Source of the DNA: Argentina anserina
Taxonomy: Eukaryota; Streptophyta; Magnoliopsida; Rosales; Rosaceae
Length of the DNA: 64,000 bases
Direction of reading: 5' to 3'
Assembly: GCF_933775445.1 (NCBI RefSeq)
Contig: NC_065875.1
Span: 2,418,001 to 2,482,000 of the forward strand
Below are positions 1 through 10,879 of this stretch, in pieces. The position numbers and the translations under genes are program-made. The first letter of the stretch is position 1. Each line of letters begins with the position of its first letter. A model generated the notes under the pieces. That model worked only from the letters and a program-made list of their open reading frames with translations, was not told where the DNA came from and made no database searches.

Positions 1-2083
1 ACTTGGTCTGAGAGATGTTCAATAGATGTTAGAATTTTTCGTGTTGATTTACTATTTGGTGAGTTTCAAATCAATAAATGAAAAAAAGAACAATATTATT
101 AATAATGAATTTAGGAGTGAAAAAGAAAATTAATTTGAGAAGATGACTGTAATTCTAAAGAAATTCTCGATTTGTTTATAATAATTGAATATGAAAGTAG
201 AATTTGAAAGATATTAATGAATAATAGATTGATTTAATATTTAATAATGATATTGATGAACGCTTTTTAGGCTATCAATAAAACCATGTAGAAGATAATA
301 TAGTGTAAGTAAGTGTATCGTTATAAGCCGGAGATTGAGGGTACTCCTGCAAGATAGAGTATTAGTAAATAATATCTATAATATTCCCACACATATATAT
401 ACAAGGATTTATAAAATGGTTTTGAGATTTTGATTATGAGTTTTAATTCATACGAGAAAGAAATAGATAAATTAAATACATATATACAATTGATCATCCT
501 TAAGCGCAAACAAAACAAAGAAAAACACGAGAACGTATATATGAGAATCTAGCAACCCTAGGCATGTTTATTTCGTATCTAAGACAAATTTAAGAGGAAA
601 CAACCAACGCGGCCAAGTAATCTCCCATGTCTATAATAACTATCCCAAGTACTCGAGAACGCCTCTGACAATACTAGAGAAATTCCATGTAGCATAAACA
701 CACTCCATATTACATGAGTCATTAAATACAAACACAATTTAGACATACTAGCACATAAATCCGAGCACGCCTCTGACAATCTACACGTTAGCATGTAACA
801 TATGATTAATCTCTACCAATTTTACTTCAATCTATGCACGCCGCTGACAACCTAAGTTATCTGTACATTCTAGATGAAGAACATATAATCATAAGTACTT
901 AAAATCGAAACAACATGCTTTTAGGTAGCTAGATAACAATCACATCACAAACAATTCGAAGAGGAACAATAAAAAAAATACTGAATTTAAAAATAGAATA
1001 ACAAAATAAAGTTATAGTTTACACTTTTTGTTTTTTAACACGCTTGAATCACGCCAAGGAAAACTTGAACTATCACAAACTAGTCTATGGCCAAAGAAAT
1101 ACAGAAAAACCTAAACAAAAGCTAAAGTTTTATGGAGAGAGAGGATGGTACAGAGAGCAGAGAAGAAAGATTTACTACGGCCAAAAGGAGGTCCCCTAAT
1201 TCATCTATTACGTCTCCTATATATAGGGAAAAAACCCTATAAAATTGAGCTAATCTTAGCCCTTCTTTTTTATGATGATAAACTGATCTAAGGGCATGAA
1301 ATAACTCAAATTTCTATCCATAATTTATGCTCAGAAAAATTCTAATAAAAGTCCAATTCGGCTGACACCTTCATTCTTTCCTTGACTAGGATTGCTTCCT
1401 CTTTTCATTCTTGGACAGTCTGACCTCTACTCCGTAAATTACGCATAACTTCTTCCAGAAAACTGAGATTTCTGCGATTCTAACGGCTATGAAAAATAGA
1501 CTCATAGAGCTATCCATCGATATATTATGCATAATTTTCCTCTATATCGTTTGTCCGCTATGATCTGTCGAAGTTGACTGTTCTGCAAAGACAAAATCCT
1601 GATTCCGGGTTTTATTGCTTCTTTTGGTCCTTTCAACACATCTTTCTCTTGTTTTGCTCCAATAAACCTAAAAACAGTAAACTATATAAAATGAACATTA
1701 TTAAGTGAACAACTAAACTAAATGAGAGAGATAACATATTAAGAATGTCACATTATATGCTCTTATCAGATATATTGATTAGGGGCATTTTAGAAAAAAT
1801 ATGTAGATCTAAATAACATTTTAAGTATATGTAAAAGTAAAAGAGAGGTATATTAAGTAAGGAGGTCAAAATACCGTTTTTGGATGTATGAATAGAAGCT
1901 CCCCTAATCATAATGTCTTTTAAGTTTTAAAAATTTAGAAAAAATGATATGGAAATAATACACTTTAGCACATTAGGTTATATTCCCAAACAATTCATAC
2001 AAAATTTATCTTAAATGTCCAAATGGTCATTTGACAAATTAAAATCATAAGTCAGTTTAAGTTTAACAAACACATAGTTCTTT
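1..2083. other. AT-rich intergenic DNA, no gene seen
   Basis: No coding exon or recognisable transposon domain was found. Short open frames on both strands show no family resemblance. Three copies of a short motif close to GCACGCCTCTGACAA occur near 657-672, 765-780 and 836-851, which hints at a decayed repeat. A stretch near 1330-1690 (pyrimidine-rich, ending in CCTAAAAACAGTAAA) looks like a remnant of a dispersed plant repeat, but its ends could not be placed. Confidence 0.5.
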
Positions 2084-2091
2084 TTGCGTAG

Positions 2092-2319
2092 TTGTGAGGC
2101 CATGCCATATATGAAGAGACCTAGAAAGAAAGGAGCAAAATGGACTAGCATGTACATCGCACCGTACATGATGAAAAGATCGATAAAGGTCTTTGAGCTA
2201 GATTATGATGGCAAAAGGGATAGATGGAATGGTTTTGATGCAGAAACTTATGCTCGTGTTATTGAGAGATATGAAGCGAGGACGAGGCTAGCTAGAATGA
2301 AATACCTGAAAGAGCAGCA
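2092..2319 (+). pseudogene. SLU7: SLU7 pre-mRNA splicing factor pseudogene, 5' part
   Basis: The translation contains a strongly SLU7-like stretch: RPRKKGAKWTSM, then FELDYDGKRDRWNGFDAETY, then ERYEAR and KYLKEQ. In the SLU7 family this region follows a CCHC zinc knuckle and acts in 3' splice-site selection during the second splicing step. Here the knuckle is degenerate (only a CEAM remnant remains). A plausible splice acceptor (TTTTTGCGTAG) lies just upstream, so this is an exon of a genomic copy and not a processed cDNA. The frame stops being SLU7 exactly at 2319, where a TG-starting LTR begins. It resumes at 14260 after the insertion. Upstream SLU7 exons were not found in the window. Called pseudogene because of the insertion and the damage in the 3' part. 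Confidence 0.88.
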
Positions 2320-2962
2320 TGTCACGAGCTTACTCTTTTGCTATGTTACTCGTACGGCCTTAGCAACCCCCTTATTTTAAGTCAGCCTTACTCCTGCAAC
2401 ACTTGGCTAAAACAATTGAAAGGCAAAGATAATATCTCTAAAGAGAACTTGTATTAAACAAAGAAAGCTTACAAGAGAGTGTTTACAAGTATGTTTGAAG
2501 GCAACTTACTTGATGCCTCAAATGTGAGGAATGCCTTGATATTTATAGGACTCCCCATCCCACCTCAATAGTTCTAGAGAATTCTAGGACTATGTACAAG
2601 TGTAGTTGCTTCTAGAGAGTTCTACACAAGTCTATACAAGTCTAAGTGATACCGTGAGTATTCTAGAGACTTTCGGAGTGGTCTAGATCCTTGAGCCTCT
2701 CCGAGGTTCTAGAGAGTTCTAGAGATGTCCAAACGTTCCCAAATCTTATAGAGACTTTTAAGACTTTCCAGAGTCTTCTATGACTCTCTAGAGGCTTCTA
2801 CTATTTTCCAATGTCTTTCATAACCTTCTATGACATTCCAGAGGGTTCTAAAGTCTTCTAGATGCTTCCAAAATGCTCAAGTGATCTCTAATATCTTTCT
2901 TAAACCATGTTGGCTTTAGAAGTGCCCAAGGAAAATTCTATGAAGGTTGGCGGGGCGTGATA
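2320..2962 (-). repeat. 3' LTR of the non-autonomous Ty3-derived element
   Basis: This 643-bp LTR matches the split copy at 10880-14259 over most of its length, for example the shared CAACACTTGGCTA and TCTAGAGAGTTCTACACAAG segments. It begins TGTCACG and ends CGTGATA, where the other copy ends CGTGACA. It is rich in repeated TTCTAGA/TCTAGAG words. Differences between the two copies indicate an old insertion. Confidence 0.88.
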
Positions 2963-2971
2963 CTCTCCCCC
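2963..2971 (-). other. Polypurine tract of the non-autonomous element
   Basis: Read on the minus strand, GGGGGAGAG lies directly before the LTR. This is the expected site of plus-strand priming and it fixes the element's orientation as minus. Confidence 0.7.
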
Positions 2972-3036
2972 ACCTAAGTACACAACGCCCTTATCGCGCC
3001 TTCCTTCTTATAATGCTGGATCTTGTCATTGAATTG

Positions 3037-3636
3037 TCATAGTGTATCCTCGGACTCCCAGCTTGCTTCCGTATCAGGTAGGACTCTCCACTTAATGAGG
3101 TACTCCTTGTACATTGGCATGCCTCGATGTCGAGTGACTCGATCAGCGAGTACTTCATCTACTTCTTTCCTAAAAGAAGTGACAACTATTGTTGGTGCCA
3201 GATGTGAAGCTCCCCTTGGTGAGTCTTTCATGAATTGTAATGTCGACAACACATTTACGCCTTGTTTTGTACCTCTAGTTGTCGGTACTACACAAGACTT
3301 GTCGCCGTCCATGATCCACATGCTATTAGTGAATGGCACTAGGAATGCCTTGACTTGGTCATGAAATTCCAACCCCAAGACTACCTTATAGTCATCCACC
3401 GGCACTATCGAGAAGTCTAGGTTCCCACACCATGCTCCCACGCTGGTCTTGACTCCTCGTGCTACGCCTTGTATAGGTCGAGCAGGTGAATTGACCGCCT
3501 TAATGGAGCCCATTCCATCGCTCGCCTTAAGTCCTAGCCTTTGTGCTTCCTTGATGACAATAAAGTTGTGGGTTGCTCTCGTGTTGAGCATCGCCGTTGT
3601 TGGTTTCCCACATATAGTGATGTCTGTATGGAGCAA
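3037..3636 (-). pseudogene. Retropepsin-like domain fused to a chromodomain (no RT/integrase between)
   Basis: The frame holds a retroviral-type protease: GKPTTAMLNTRATHNFI corresponds to the usual catalytic loop (A)LVDTGATHNF. The catalytic Asp is now Asn and the Gly is Arg (NTRA for DTGA), so the protease is probably dead. It continues through a VVLGLEF flap-like stretch. After about 40 residues with no recognisable domain it passes into a chromodomain-type sequence (EYLIKW, then TEASWESEDTL). Such chromodomains sit at the C-terminus of Ty3/gypsy chromovirus integrases and steer insertion to heterochromatin. Here more than 1 kb of RT-RNase H-integrase coding sequence is missing, yet protease and chromodomain share one open frame of 199 residues. 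Confidence 0.82.
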
Positions 3637-3732
3637 AATTTTAGCTTGATCCTTAGGCGTGGATTAGATCGCAGTGTGCAGCTGCATAGACCCCATGTAT
3701 GCACCACTATTACCGCCTTCGGCTTCCGTTTC

Positions 3733-6697
3733 TGTAACGACCCTAAAATTTCAAGCTTAAAAACTCAAAATTTCAAAGTCGTTAAACACTAAACAATTTC
3801 AATGAAATCGAAATCATTTTAAATGCATAACGGATCATCACTGAGTTCTCAATACAACTCAGAAAAACCAATTATTACAGACCAAATTTTATAATTCAGC
3901 ATTACATAAAATGAGAATGTAATAATCCTCACAATCTCTCACAAAACTCACAATTAAATCCATACAAATTCTCACACATAAATCCAGGCTAAAAACCTCA
4001 CCACAAGTAGGATACGAACGACTTCGAGTCTCCGGAGTCGTCACTCAATCTCCACTAATCAACACCTGCGGAATTATCCCCTACACCATCGAATTGGTGC
4101 ACCGGGATTGTAAACACAAACCCGGTAAGCTTATAGCTCGTATGAGTAAAATGAAAATATAATTCGCATATCAATATATACGAAAAATCACAATCAACAA
4201 ATATAAATGCCCTTATGAGTCAATGGACGGCCCATCTGGTTGTCCAAAAAGAATATATGAAATGAAAGTGCTCATGAGAAATCGGGCAACCCTTCTGGTT
4301 ACCCAAAAACATTTATAATACGGGTACTAATGAACGCTGGTACACATCTGTTACCCCTCACGTAGTACACCGCTGATATTGAGTAACCACCCGCTACCCA
4401 ACATCCAAAACAATCTGAGTACTAATGAGCCGATAACCACCCGTTACCTCACATGTAGTACTCCGGCAAACAGACTAGAGCTCTAACTGTATCGTAACTT
4501 TCGCCCGGCCAAAGGCTAGGTTCCGACTTGCCAAACACGTACAATAATCTCACATCATATTGTACAAACATCAAGTCCGAAGACAAATCAATATTTTAAC
4601 AATCTCCATGTTAAAATCACGTACAATAATCTCACATCATATTGTACAAATCAAAATCACATGCTCGATAAAATCTTATCATCGAAATGACATCTTTACG
4701 ATAAAATCATAACAGTACATTATATAACAACTATATATATATGTACTTATTTACCATTTATACAATATATATATTTAATCAACTATATCATATACGTGTC
4801 ATAATTCATAAACACGTCCGAAGACAAAACGTTTAACAAACACATATTAAAATCACGTACAATAATCACACCTCATATTGTACAAATTAATTCACATGCT
4901 CGTCATATAATTCTCGTCATCGAAATGACCAATTCCAATGAATTCATAACAGTATATAATATAGCAAACTATATATATATAAGTACTTATTTACTATTAT
5001 ACGAATATATATATATATTTCACTATATCATATACATGTCGTATTTCAATATTTAAAACTCTTGCAAAAATCTTGAATTCACCGCAAGGGTAGATTCGTA
5101 AATATGTGAGATTTTACTCACCTTATCGACTCGAGCGTAATTCCCGAAGATAATTCATTTCCTTGATTTATTAATCACCTTGAAAAGATAAGAAAAGAAT
5201 TTAGAAACGTTTCGTAAACCTTTAAATGCCGAAACAGTAATAATCGGTTACTGTTCAGTAATTTTCGGTTTTACGAATTTACTGTTCAATGAGTACCTTT
5301 TACTGTTCACTGTTCACTGAGTACTATTCACTATTCATGTATTAATGTACAAATACACATCCAATATGTATCTCTGTACGAGTACATACTGTTTACGTAT
5401 TCCTGTACATATAAATACTATTCAAATGTACGTACTATCTCAGTAAATAATAATTACTGAATTACCCTTCCAAAATTATTTTTTACCTTTACTAAAAGTA
5501 ATTTACATTTACATTTACCGTACGTAAATAAAATGTACATTTACCGTACGTAAATCACCTTTTTACATTTACCGTACGTAAAAATAAATTACAAAATTAC
5601 CCTTTTCGGAAATACTATTCACGCCGCCGCACGTGGTGGCGCGTGGGGTGCACACGCCACCTCCGGCAGGCCGCGCATGGGTCCACGCACCGACACCAAC
5701 CAAGGCGCGTATGACGCTACTGCCACCCCACACTACGCCAACCCACACTACCACACGCGCCGCCCCTCTTCCTCCCTTCGGTCCTAGGCCGCCCCTACGC
5801 CAACCCACACTACCACACGCGCCGCTTAATGTGGCGGTAACCCACCCTCATCTCCTATCTCCAATCTCCACAAAAATCACAAACAACCAACAATTTTTCA
5901 ATCACAATCACTCAATCAACCGATCCCTTACCTCAATCGTTCCTCGAAGTCATTGTGACGTCGCCGGAGGAGCTAGAACCCTGCGAAGGTGGAGGTTGAG
6001 CCGAGAGTGTGATGGTGTCTCGATCTGCGCCTTGCTTGGTCGCAGGTGGTGCCAAGGAGGAGAGGCGGCGACAATGAGCTAGTCCCCGTGCCCTAGCTTC
6101 GCCGGTGATGATGCATGATGCGGTGGTAACCTCCGAGCTGTGGTTTGTCTCGACGAAGCTCGTGGCGGCGAGGCACGGTGCAGCGAACTCGGGGTCGCTT
6201 GCGGGGGAACTCGCGAGGCCGTAGAGAGCGGCGGTGCAAGCCACGAAGGGCTGAGGACGGAGATCGGGGTGGGAGAGTGACTCGGGAGAGAGAGGGAAGG
6301 AGGGAGGCGCGGGGGGTGAGGGAGAGAGAATAGGGTTTCTGAAAATGGAAACCCTATTCTGATTAATTTCCTTTTATACCCCTTTCCAAATCGGAAACTA
6401 ACTTCTATCGTTAATAACTTCCACGTCCGATGTCCGATTAGAACGCGTCACATACTCACGAACTCGTATCGACGAGCTCTATAACTTTCGTGAAGAAAGT
6501 TGTCGCAACCGAGCGACGGAATTAAAAGTCGATATATACGTTGCGGTAACATTACGTTTTTTAAATTAAACGTTCCGAGAACGTTTCCGTTTCCGTTTCG
6601 TAATTTCGCAAGAAATAAAATTCATTTTAATTGAATTTCACAACTTTATGGAATTCAAATCAAACCAAATATTGTTTTAAAAATAGGGTTATTACAG
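3733..6697 (-). mobile_element. Solo LTR A, Ty3/gypsy, 2.97 kb
   Basis: On the minus strand it starts TGTAATAACCC and ends GGTCGTTACA. It is flanked by a perfect 5-bp GTTTC duplication at 3728-3732 and 6698-6702. It shares ordered segments with solo LTRs B, C and D: a promoter-like TATAAAAGG followed by a pyrimidine-rich leader, a GC-rich block around 5620-5830, AT-rich TATATA runs, and an ACCGGG...CCCGGT hairpin motif. No internal element or second LTR is present, so it is a solo LTR left by recombination. The open frames in its GC-rich block (for example 5633-6082) are not genes. Confidence 0.93.
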
Positions 6698-6702
6698 TTT
6701 CA

Positions 6703-7751
6703 CTTTGATGACTCCCTAAGAGTGCACTTAGTGGTTTCTTTTGCGGGAAATCCCTAGCCCAATGCAGTACATCGCAAAGAAAACATTTGTTATTGTTGGG
6801 CTTACTCGAGCTCTACATATTCTTTTGCTTCCCCTTATCCTTACTCTTTGCCGAGTAGTTGTCCTGACTGGACTCATCCTTACATTGACTATTGTTTCCC
6901 CCACAATTGGTATGACTACTCTTCTCTTCCCTCGACTTCATGAACTCCTTCAGGTTAGTATAGTCGATTAGGCTTTCGGCCACAGCTATGGGAGTAGCAA
7001 GGTCTTGTACTCCACGTCGCCTTAATTCGGTCTTTGCCCATGGTTGGAGACCATCCATGAAATTGAAGAGAATGTCCTTATCGGATAAGTCAGGAATCTC
7101 AAGCACTAAGTTGGTGAAATCCGTAATGTAATCATGAATAGGCCCCGTGTGCTTGAGCCTTCGCAAGCGAGCTCTTGCCTCATCCTCGGCATTCTTGGGA
7201 TAAAATTACCTCTTAAGCTCTTTAACAAAGTCATCAAATGTAGAGATAGTGCACGTACCTCTTTCGATATCTCCTCGCCTGCGCTTCCACCATAGCATGG
7301 AAGTTTCGGTGAGATATAGAGCCGCGGTCTTTATCTTGACATCCTTCTCCGTGATGCCTACGGCCCCGAAGTAATGGTCTAGCCCCCATTAGAAGTTGTC
7401 CACTTCTCAAGCGTTGCGCATCCCTCCGAAGCTCTTTGGGCTTTGGCACCTCGATCCGCTTGGCCTCTATGCTACTGCTGGTGCTAGCCCCCGCGACTAG
7501 TGAACGCTTGCATAGAAGATATGCCTGCATTGCCTCCATACGTGCAGAATACCTGCATCTCCTCATGCGTGCAAGTATGCTATTGTGCTCCCTTCCATGT
7601 ACTTCACGCATCCGGGCGGGTTTCCTCATGAACGCCTCACGAACCTTGTCTATCTCGCCCCGCAAGGACTCCTCTAGCTTGAGCATCATGACCTTGATTA
7701 CAGTGTGGATTGCGGCATCCTCCGCCTCCAAGTCTTCCACCTGGGCCCCCA
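6703..7751 (-). pseudogene. gag C-terminal part of the non-autonomous Ty3-derived element
   Basis: Gag forms the capsid and nucleocapsid of LTR elements. The first segment (7751-7234) has a charged, coiled-coil-like start (EDLEAEDAAIHT, LEESLRGEIDKVREAF). It then loses frame near 7420. A second frame (7166-6813) carries a retrotransposon gag core with IHDYITDFTNLVLEIPDLSD and GLQPWAKTELRRRG. Downstream, near 6760, lies a degenerate zinc knuckle CFLCDVLHWARDF, whose last Cys is replaced by Phe. The frame breaks at solo LTR A. The ATG at the start of the first segment belongs to the solo LTR B junction; the true gag start lies at 10877. Confidence 0.8.
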
Positions 7752-8070
7752 TGTAATAACCCGAATTTTTCGAAACTAAATGTCGAGTATTTTCAAGTGC
7801 TAAATTTGTGAAATTAATTCAAGACGACAATTGGTGGTACGCGACATTTCGAAAAGAAAACGGAAACGTTTTCGGATCATTTAATTAGAAAACGTAACGT
7901 TACCACAACGTATAGATCGACTTTTATTCTGTCGCTCGGTTGTGAAAACTTCCTTCACGGAAGTTGTAGACCTCATCGATACGAGGAAGTGGACACGTCA
8001 CGCGTTCTAATCGGACGTCGGACGCGAAAGTTATTAACGACAGAAGTTAGTTTCCGATTTGGAAAAAGGG

Positions 8071-8079
8071 TATAAAAGG
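8071..8079 (+). promoter_or_regulatory. TATA box of solo LTR B
   Basis: TATAAAAGG sits after a conserved TTTCCGATTTGGAAA-type stretch and before a long pyrimidine-rich leader. The same arrangement occurs at 11616-11624 (solo LTR C), in LTR1 at 35744-35752 and at 63825-63833. It is the likely U3/R promoter of this LTR family. Confidence 0.6.
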
Positions 8080-8179
8080 AAAAATTGTGGGATTAGGGTT
8101 TCCGAAATGGAAACCCTTCACCCCGTCTCCATTTCCTACTTTCTCTCTTTTCTCTCTCGTTTTCTCTCCCTCTCACCCG

Positions 8180-8181
<2 letters not shown>

Positions 8182-8236
<55 letters not shown>
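8182..8236 (+). repeat. (CT)n microsatellite
   Basis: About 27 uninterrupted CT units within solo LTR B, in the pyrimidine-rich leader after the TATA box. Related LTR copies have shorter CT-rich tracts at the same place, so the tract expanded in this copy. It creates artefactual Ser-Leu and Arg-Glu repeat frames. Confidence 0.97.
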
Positions 8237-8238
<2 letters not shown>

Positions 8239-10709
8239 CTTCCACCTTCGAGCTCCCTCCTCTGAGGGAGGTGTTCCTCACTGCCGGCTCCAAGGCGCTC
8301 AACAGCTCGACACGACGACCCACCGAGCGTGGCACGAGCTCCAGCGTCGCCGCGAAGTATCGTCGAACCTCACCGAGCCCAGCAACGACGGGTCCAGCCC
8401 TCCGCCGATACGAGCACACGATCCACACCCCTCTCCTCCCTTCGACGCCGCATGTGAGCTATCACTACGCAACTCGAGCCGATGCAAGCCCCCCCTTGAA
8501 GGATCAACTCCACCGACGTCCCGAGTTCTCCGACCATCTAAAGGTATTATACGGGTAAGGAATCCATTTTAATCGATGTTGTGATGTGTGTGGATGATTT
8601 TGGGATTGATTTGATGAAGTTTTGTGGCGAAATCAGAGGAGGAGGATGAGGGGAGATACCGCCGCTTAGGGCGGTGCGTGTAGGGGCGTGGAGTGCCCTA
8701 GAGGCGGCGTGAGGCCGTGGGGAAGAAGAGGAGGAAGAAAAGGAGAGAAATGGGGCGGCGGTGGCGTCATACGCGCCTTGGTTGGTGTCGGCGCGTGGGC
8801 CCCACGCGCTGCCACAGTGAGTGGCGCGTGAGCGCCACGCGCGGCCTGCCGGAGGTGGCGCGTGCACCCCACGCGCCGCCACGTGCGGCGGCATGAACAG
8901 TTTTTTCGAAAAGGGTAATTTTGTAATTTATTTTTACGTACGGTAAATGTTAAAAGGTGATTTACGTACGGTAAATGTAAATTTTTTTTGCGTACGGTAA
9001 ATGTAACTGTAAATTACTTTCAGTAAAGGTAAAAAGTAATTTTGGAAGGGTAATTCGGTAATTATTATTTACTGAGACAGTATGTACATTTGAATAGTAT
9101 TTATACGTACAGAAATACCTAAATAGTATGTACTCGTACAGAGATACGTATTGGACGTGTATTTGTACATTAATACATAAATAGGAAATACGTGAACAGT
9201 AAAAGTGAACAGTAAATTCGTAAAACCGAAAATTGCTGAACAGTAACCGATTATTACTGTTTTAGCATTTAAAGGTTTACGAAACGTTTCTAAATTCTTT
9301 TCTTATCTTTTCAAGGTGATCGATAAATCAAGGAAATGAATTATCTTCGGAAATTGTGGAATTACGCTCGAGTCGATAAGGTGAGTAAAATCTCACATAT
9401 TTTACAAGAGTTTTTAATATTGAATTACGTCATGTATATGATCTAGTGGAATATATATATTCGTATAAATGGTAAATAAGTACTTATATATATAGTTTGC
9501 TATATTATATACTGTTATGAATTCATTGGAATTAGTCGTTTCGATGACGAGAATTATATGACGAGCATGTGAATTAAATTGTACAATATGATGTGAGATT
9601 ATTGTACGTGATTTTAATATGTGTTTATTAAACGTTTTGTCTTCGGACGTATTTACGAATTATGACACGTATACGATATAGTGGATTATATATATATATA
9701 TTGTATAAATGGTAAATAAGTACATATATATATATATATATATATAGTTTGCTATATAATGTACTGTTATGATTTTATCGTGATGATGTCATTTCGATGA
9801 CAAGATTTTATCGAGCATGTGATTTTGATTTGTACAATATGATGTGAGATTATTGTACGTGATTTTAACATGGAGATTGTTAAAATATTGATTTGTCTTC
9901 GGACGTGATGTTTGTACAATATGATGTTAGATTATTGTACGTGTTTGGCAAGTCGGAACCTAGCCTTTGGCCGGGCGAAAGTTACGATACAGTTAGAGCT
10001 CTAGTCTGTCTGCCGTAGTACTACATGAGAGGTAACGGGTGGTTATCGGCTCATGAGTACTCAGATTGTTTTGGATGTTGGGTAGCGGGTGGTTACCCAA
10101 TATCGGCGGTGTACTACGTGAGGGGTAACGGATGTGTACCAGCGTTCATTAGTACCCGTATTATAAATGTTTTTGGGTAACCAGAAGGGTTGCCCGATTT
10201 CTCATGAGTACTTTCATTTCATATATTTTTTGGGACAACCAGATGGGCCGTCCATTGACTCATGAGAGCATTTATATTTGTTGATTTGTGACTTTTCGTA
10301 TATATTGATATGCGAATTATAATTTCATTTTACTCATACGAGCTATAAGCTTACCGGGTTTGTGTTTACAATCCCGGTGCACCAATTCAATGGTGTAGGG
10401 GATAACTCCGCAGGTGTGGATTAGCGGGAATTGACGGACCGCTCAGAGGACTTGAAGTTATTTATCCCCAACTTGTGTGAGGATTTAATGTGACTATCTT
10501 GTGAGGTTGTTGTGAGGATTATACATTTCTATTTACTATAATGTTGAATTATAATTTGGTTTGTAATAATCGGTTTGACTGAGTTGTATTTTGAACTCAG
10601 AGATGATCCGCTGTGGCATTTTAAATGATTTCGATTTCCTTGAAATTGTTTAGTGTTTAACGAATTTGAAATTTTGAGTTTTTAAACTTGAAATTTTGGG
10701 GTCGTTACA

Positions 10710-10877
10710 CCCTATGCCACTCAGGCTCTCTTCCACTTGAGTTATTCGTGAGTCAATTGTAGCTAACATATCCTTGAGCCGGTCCTTCTTTGGAACTGTT
10801 GGATTAACAAGTTCTTCGTGACCTTTCTCTTGCGTGTCGTAAAAAACACTACCAGTAGGATTGCCGTTCTTTGCCAT
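10710..10877 (-). pseudogene. gag N-terminal part of the non-autonomous Ty3-derived element
   Basis: The start codon at 10877 opens MAKNGNPTGS and continues to EESLSGIG at the solo LTR B junction. The last residues in the open frame after that come from the LTR and not from gag. The frame resumes at 7750 beyond the LTR. The start codon lies only 2-3 bp from the end of the LTR, leaving no room for a primer-binding site or leader. Confidence 0.72.
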
Positions 10878-10879
10878 TA

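Larger units (their letters stand above)
7752..10709 (+). mobile_element. Solo LTR B, Ty3/gypsy, 2.96 kb
   Basis: It begins TGTAATAACCC and ends GGTCGTTACA. Flanks are CCCCA (7747-7751) and CCCTA (10710-10714), a 5-bp duplication with one change. A TATAAAAGG box lies at 8071-8079, followed by a (CT)n tract at 8182-8236, a GC-rich block at about 8640-8895, and ACCGGG...CCCGGT near 10352-10379. It interrupts the gag reading frame: the frame from 10877 continues in phase at 7750 once this LTR and one target copy are removed. It is in the opposite orientation to solo LTR A. Confidence 0.93.

Noticed and set aside
5633..6244. Long proline/arginine-rich open frames on both strands
   Set aside because: They lie in the GC-rich block and leader of solo LTR A, recur as unrelated frames in other LTR copies and show no protein family. 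They arise from base composition.
8059..8572. Frames of 68-161 residues with Ser-Leu or Arg-Glu runs
   Set aside because: Produced by the (CT)n tract in solo LTR B, not by coding selection.
8547..8894. Minus-strand 115-residue frame with AAR/HAP repeats
   Set aside because: Falls in the CpG-rich palindromic LTR block; the equivalent block in LTR D gives a similar artefact at 59143-59397.
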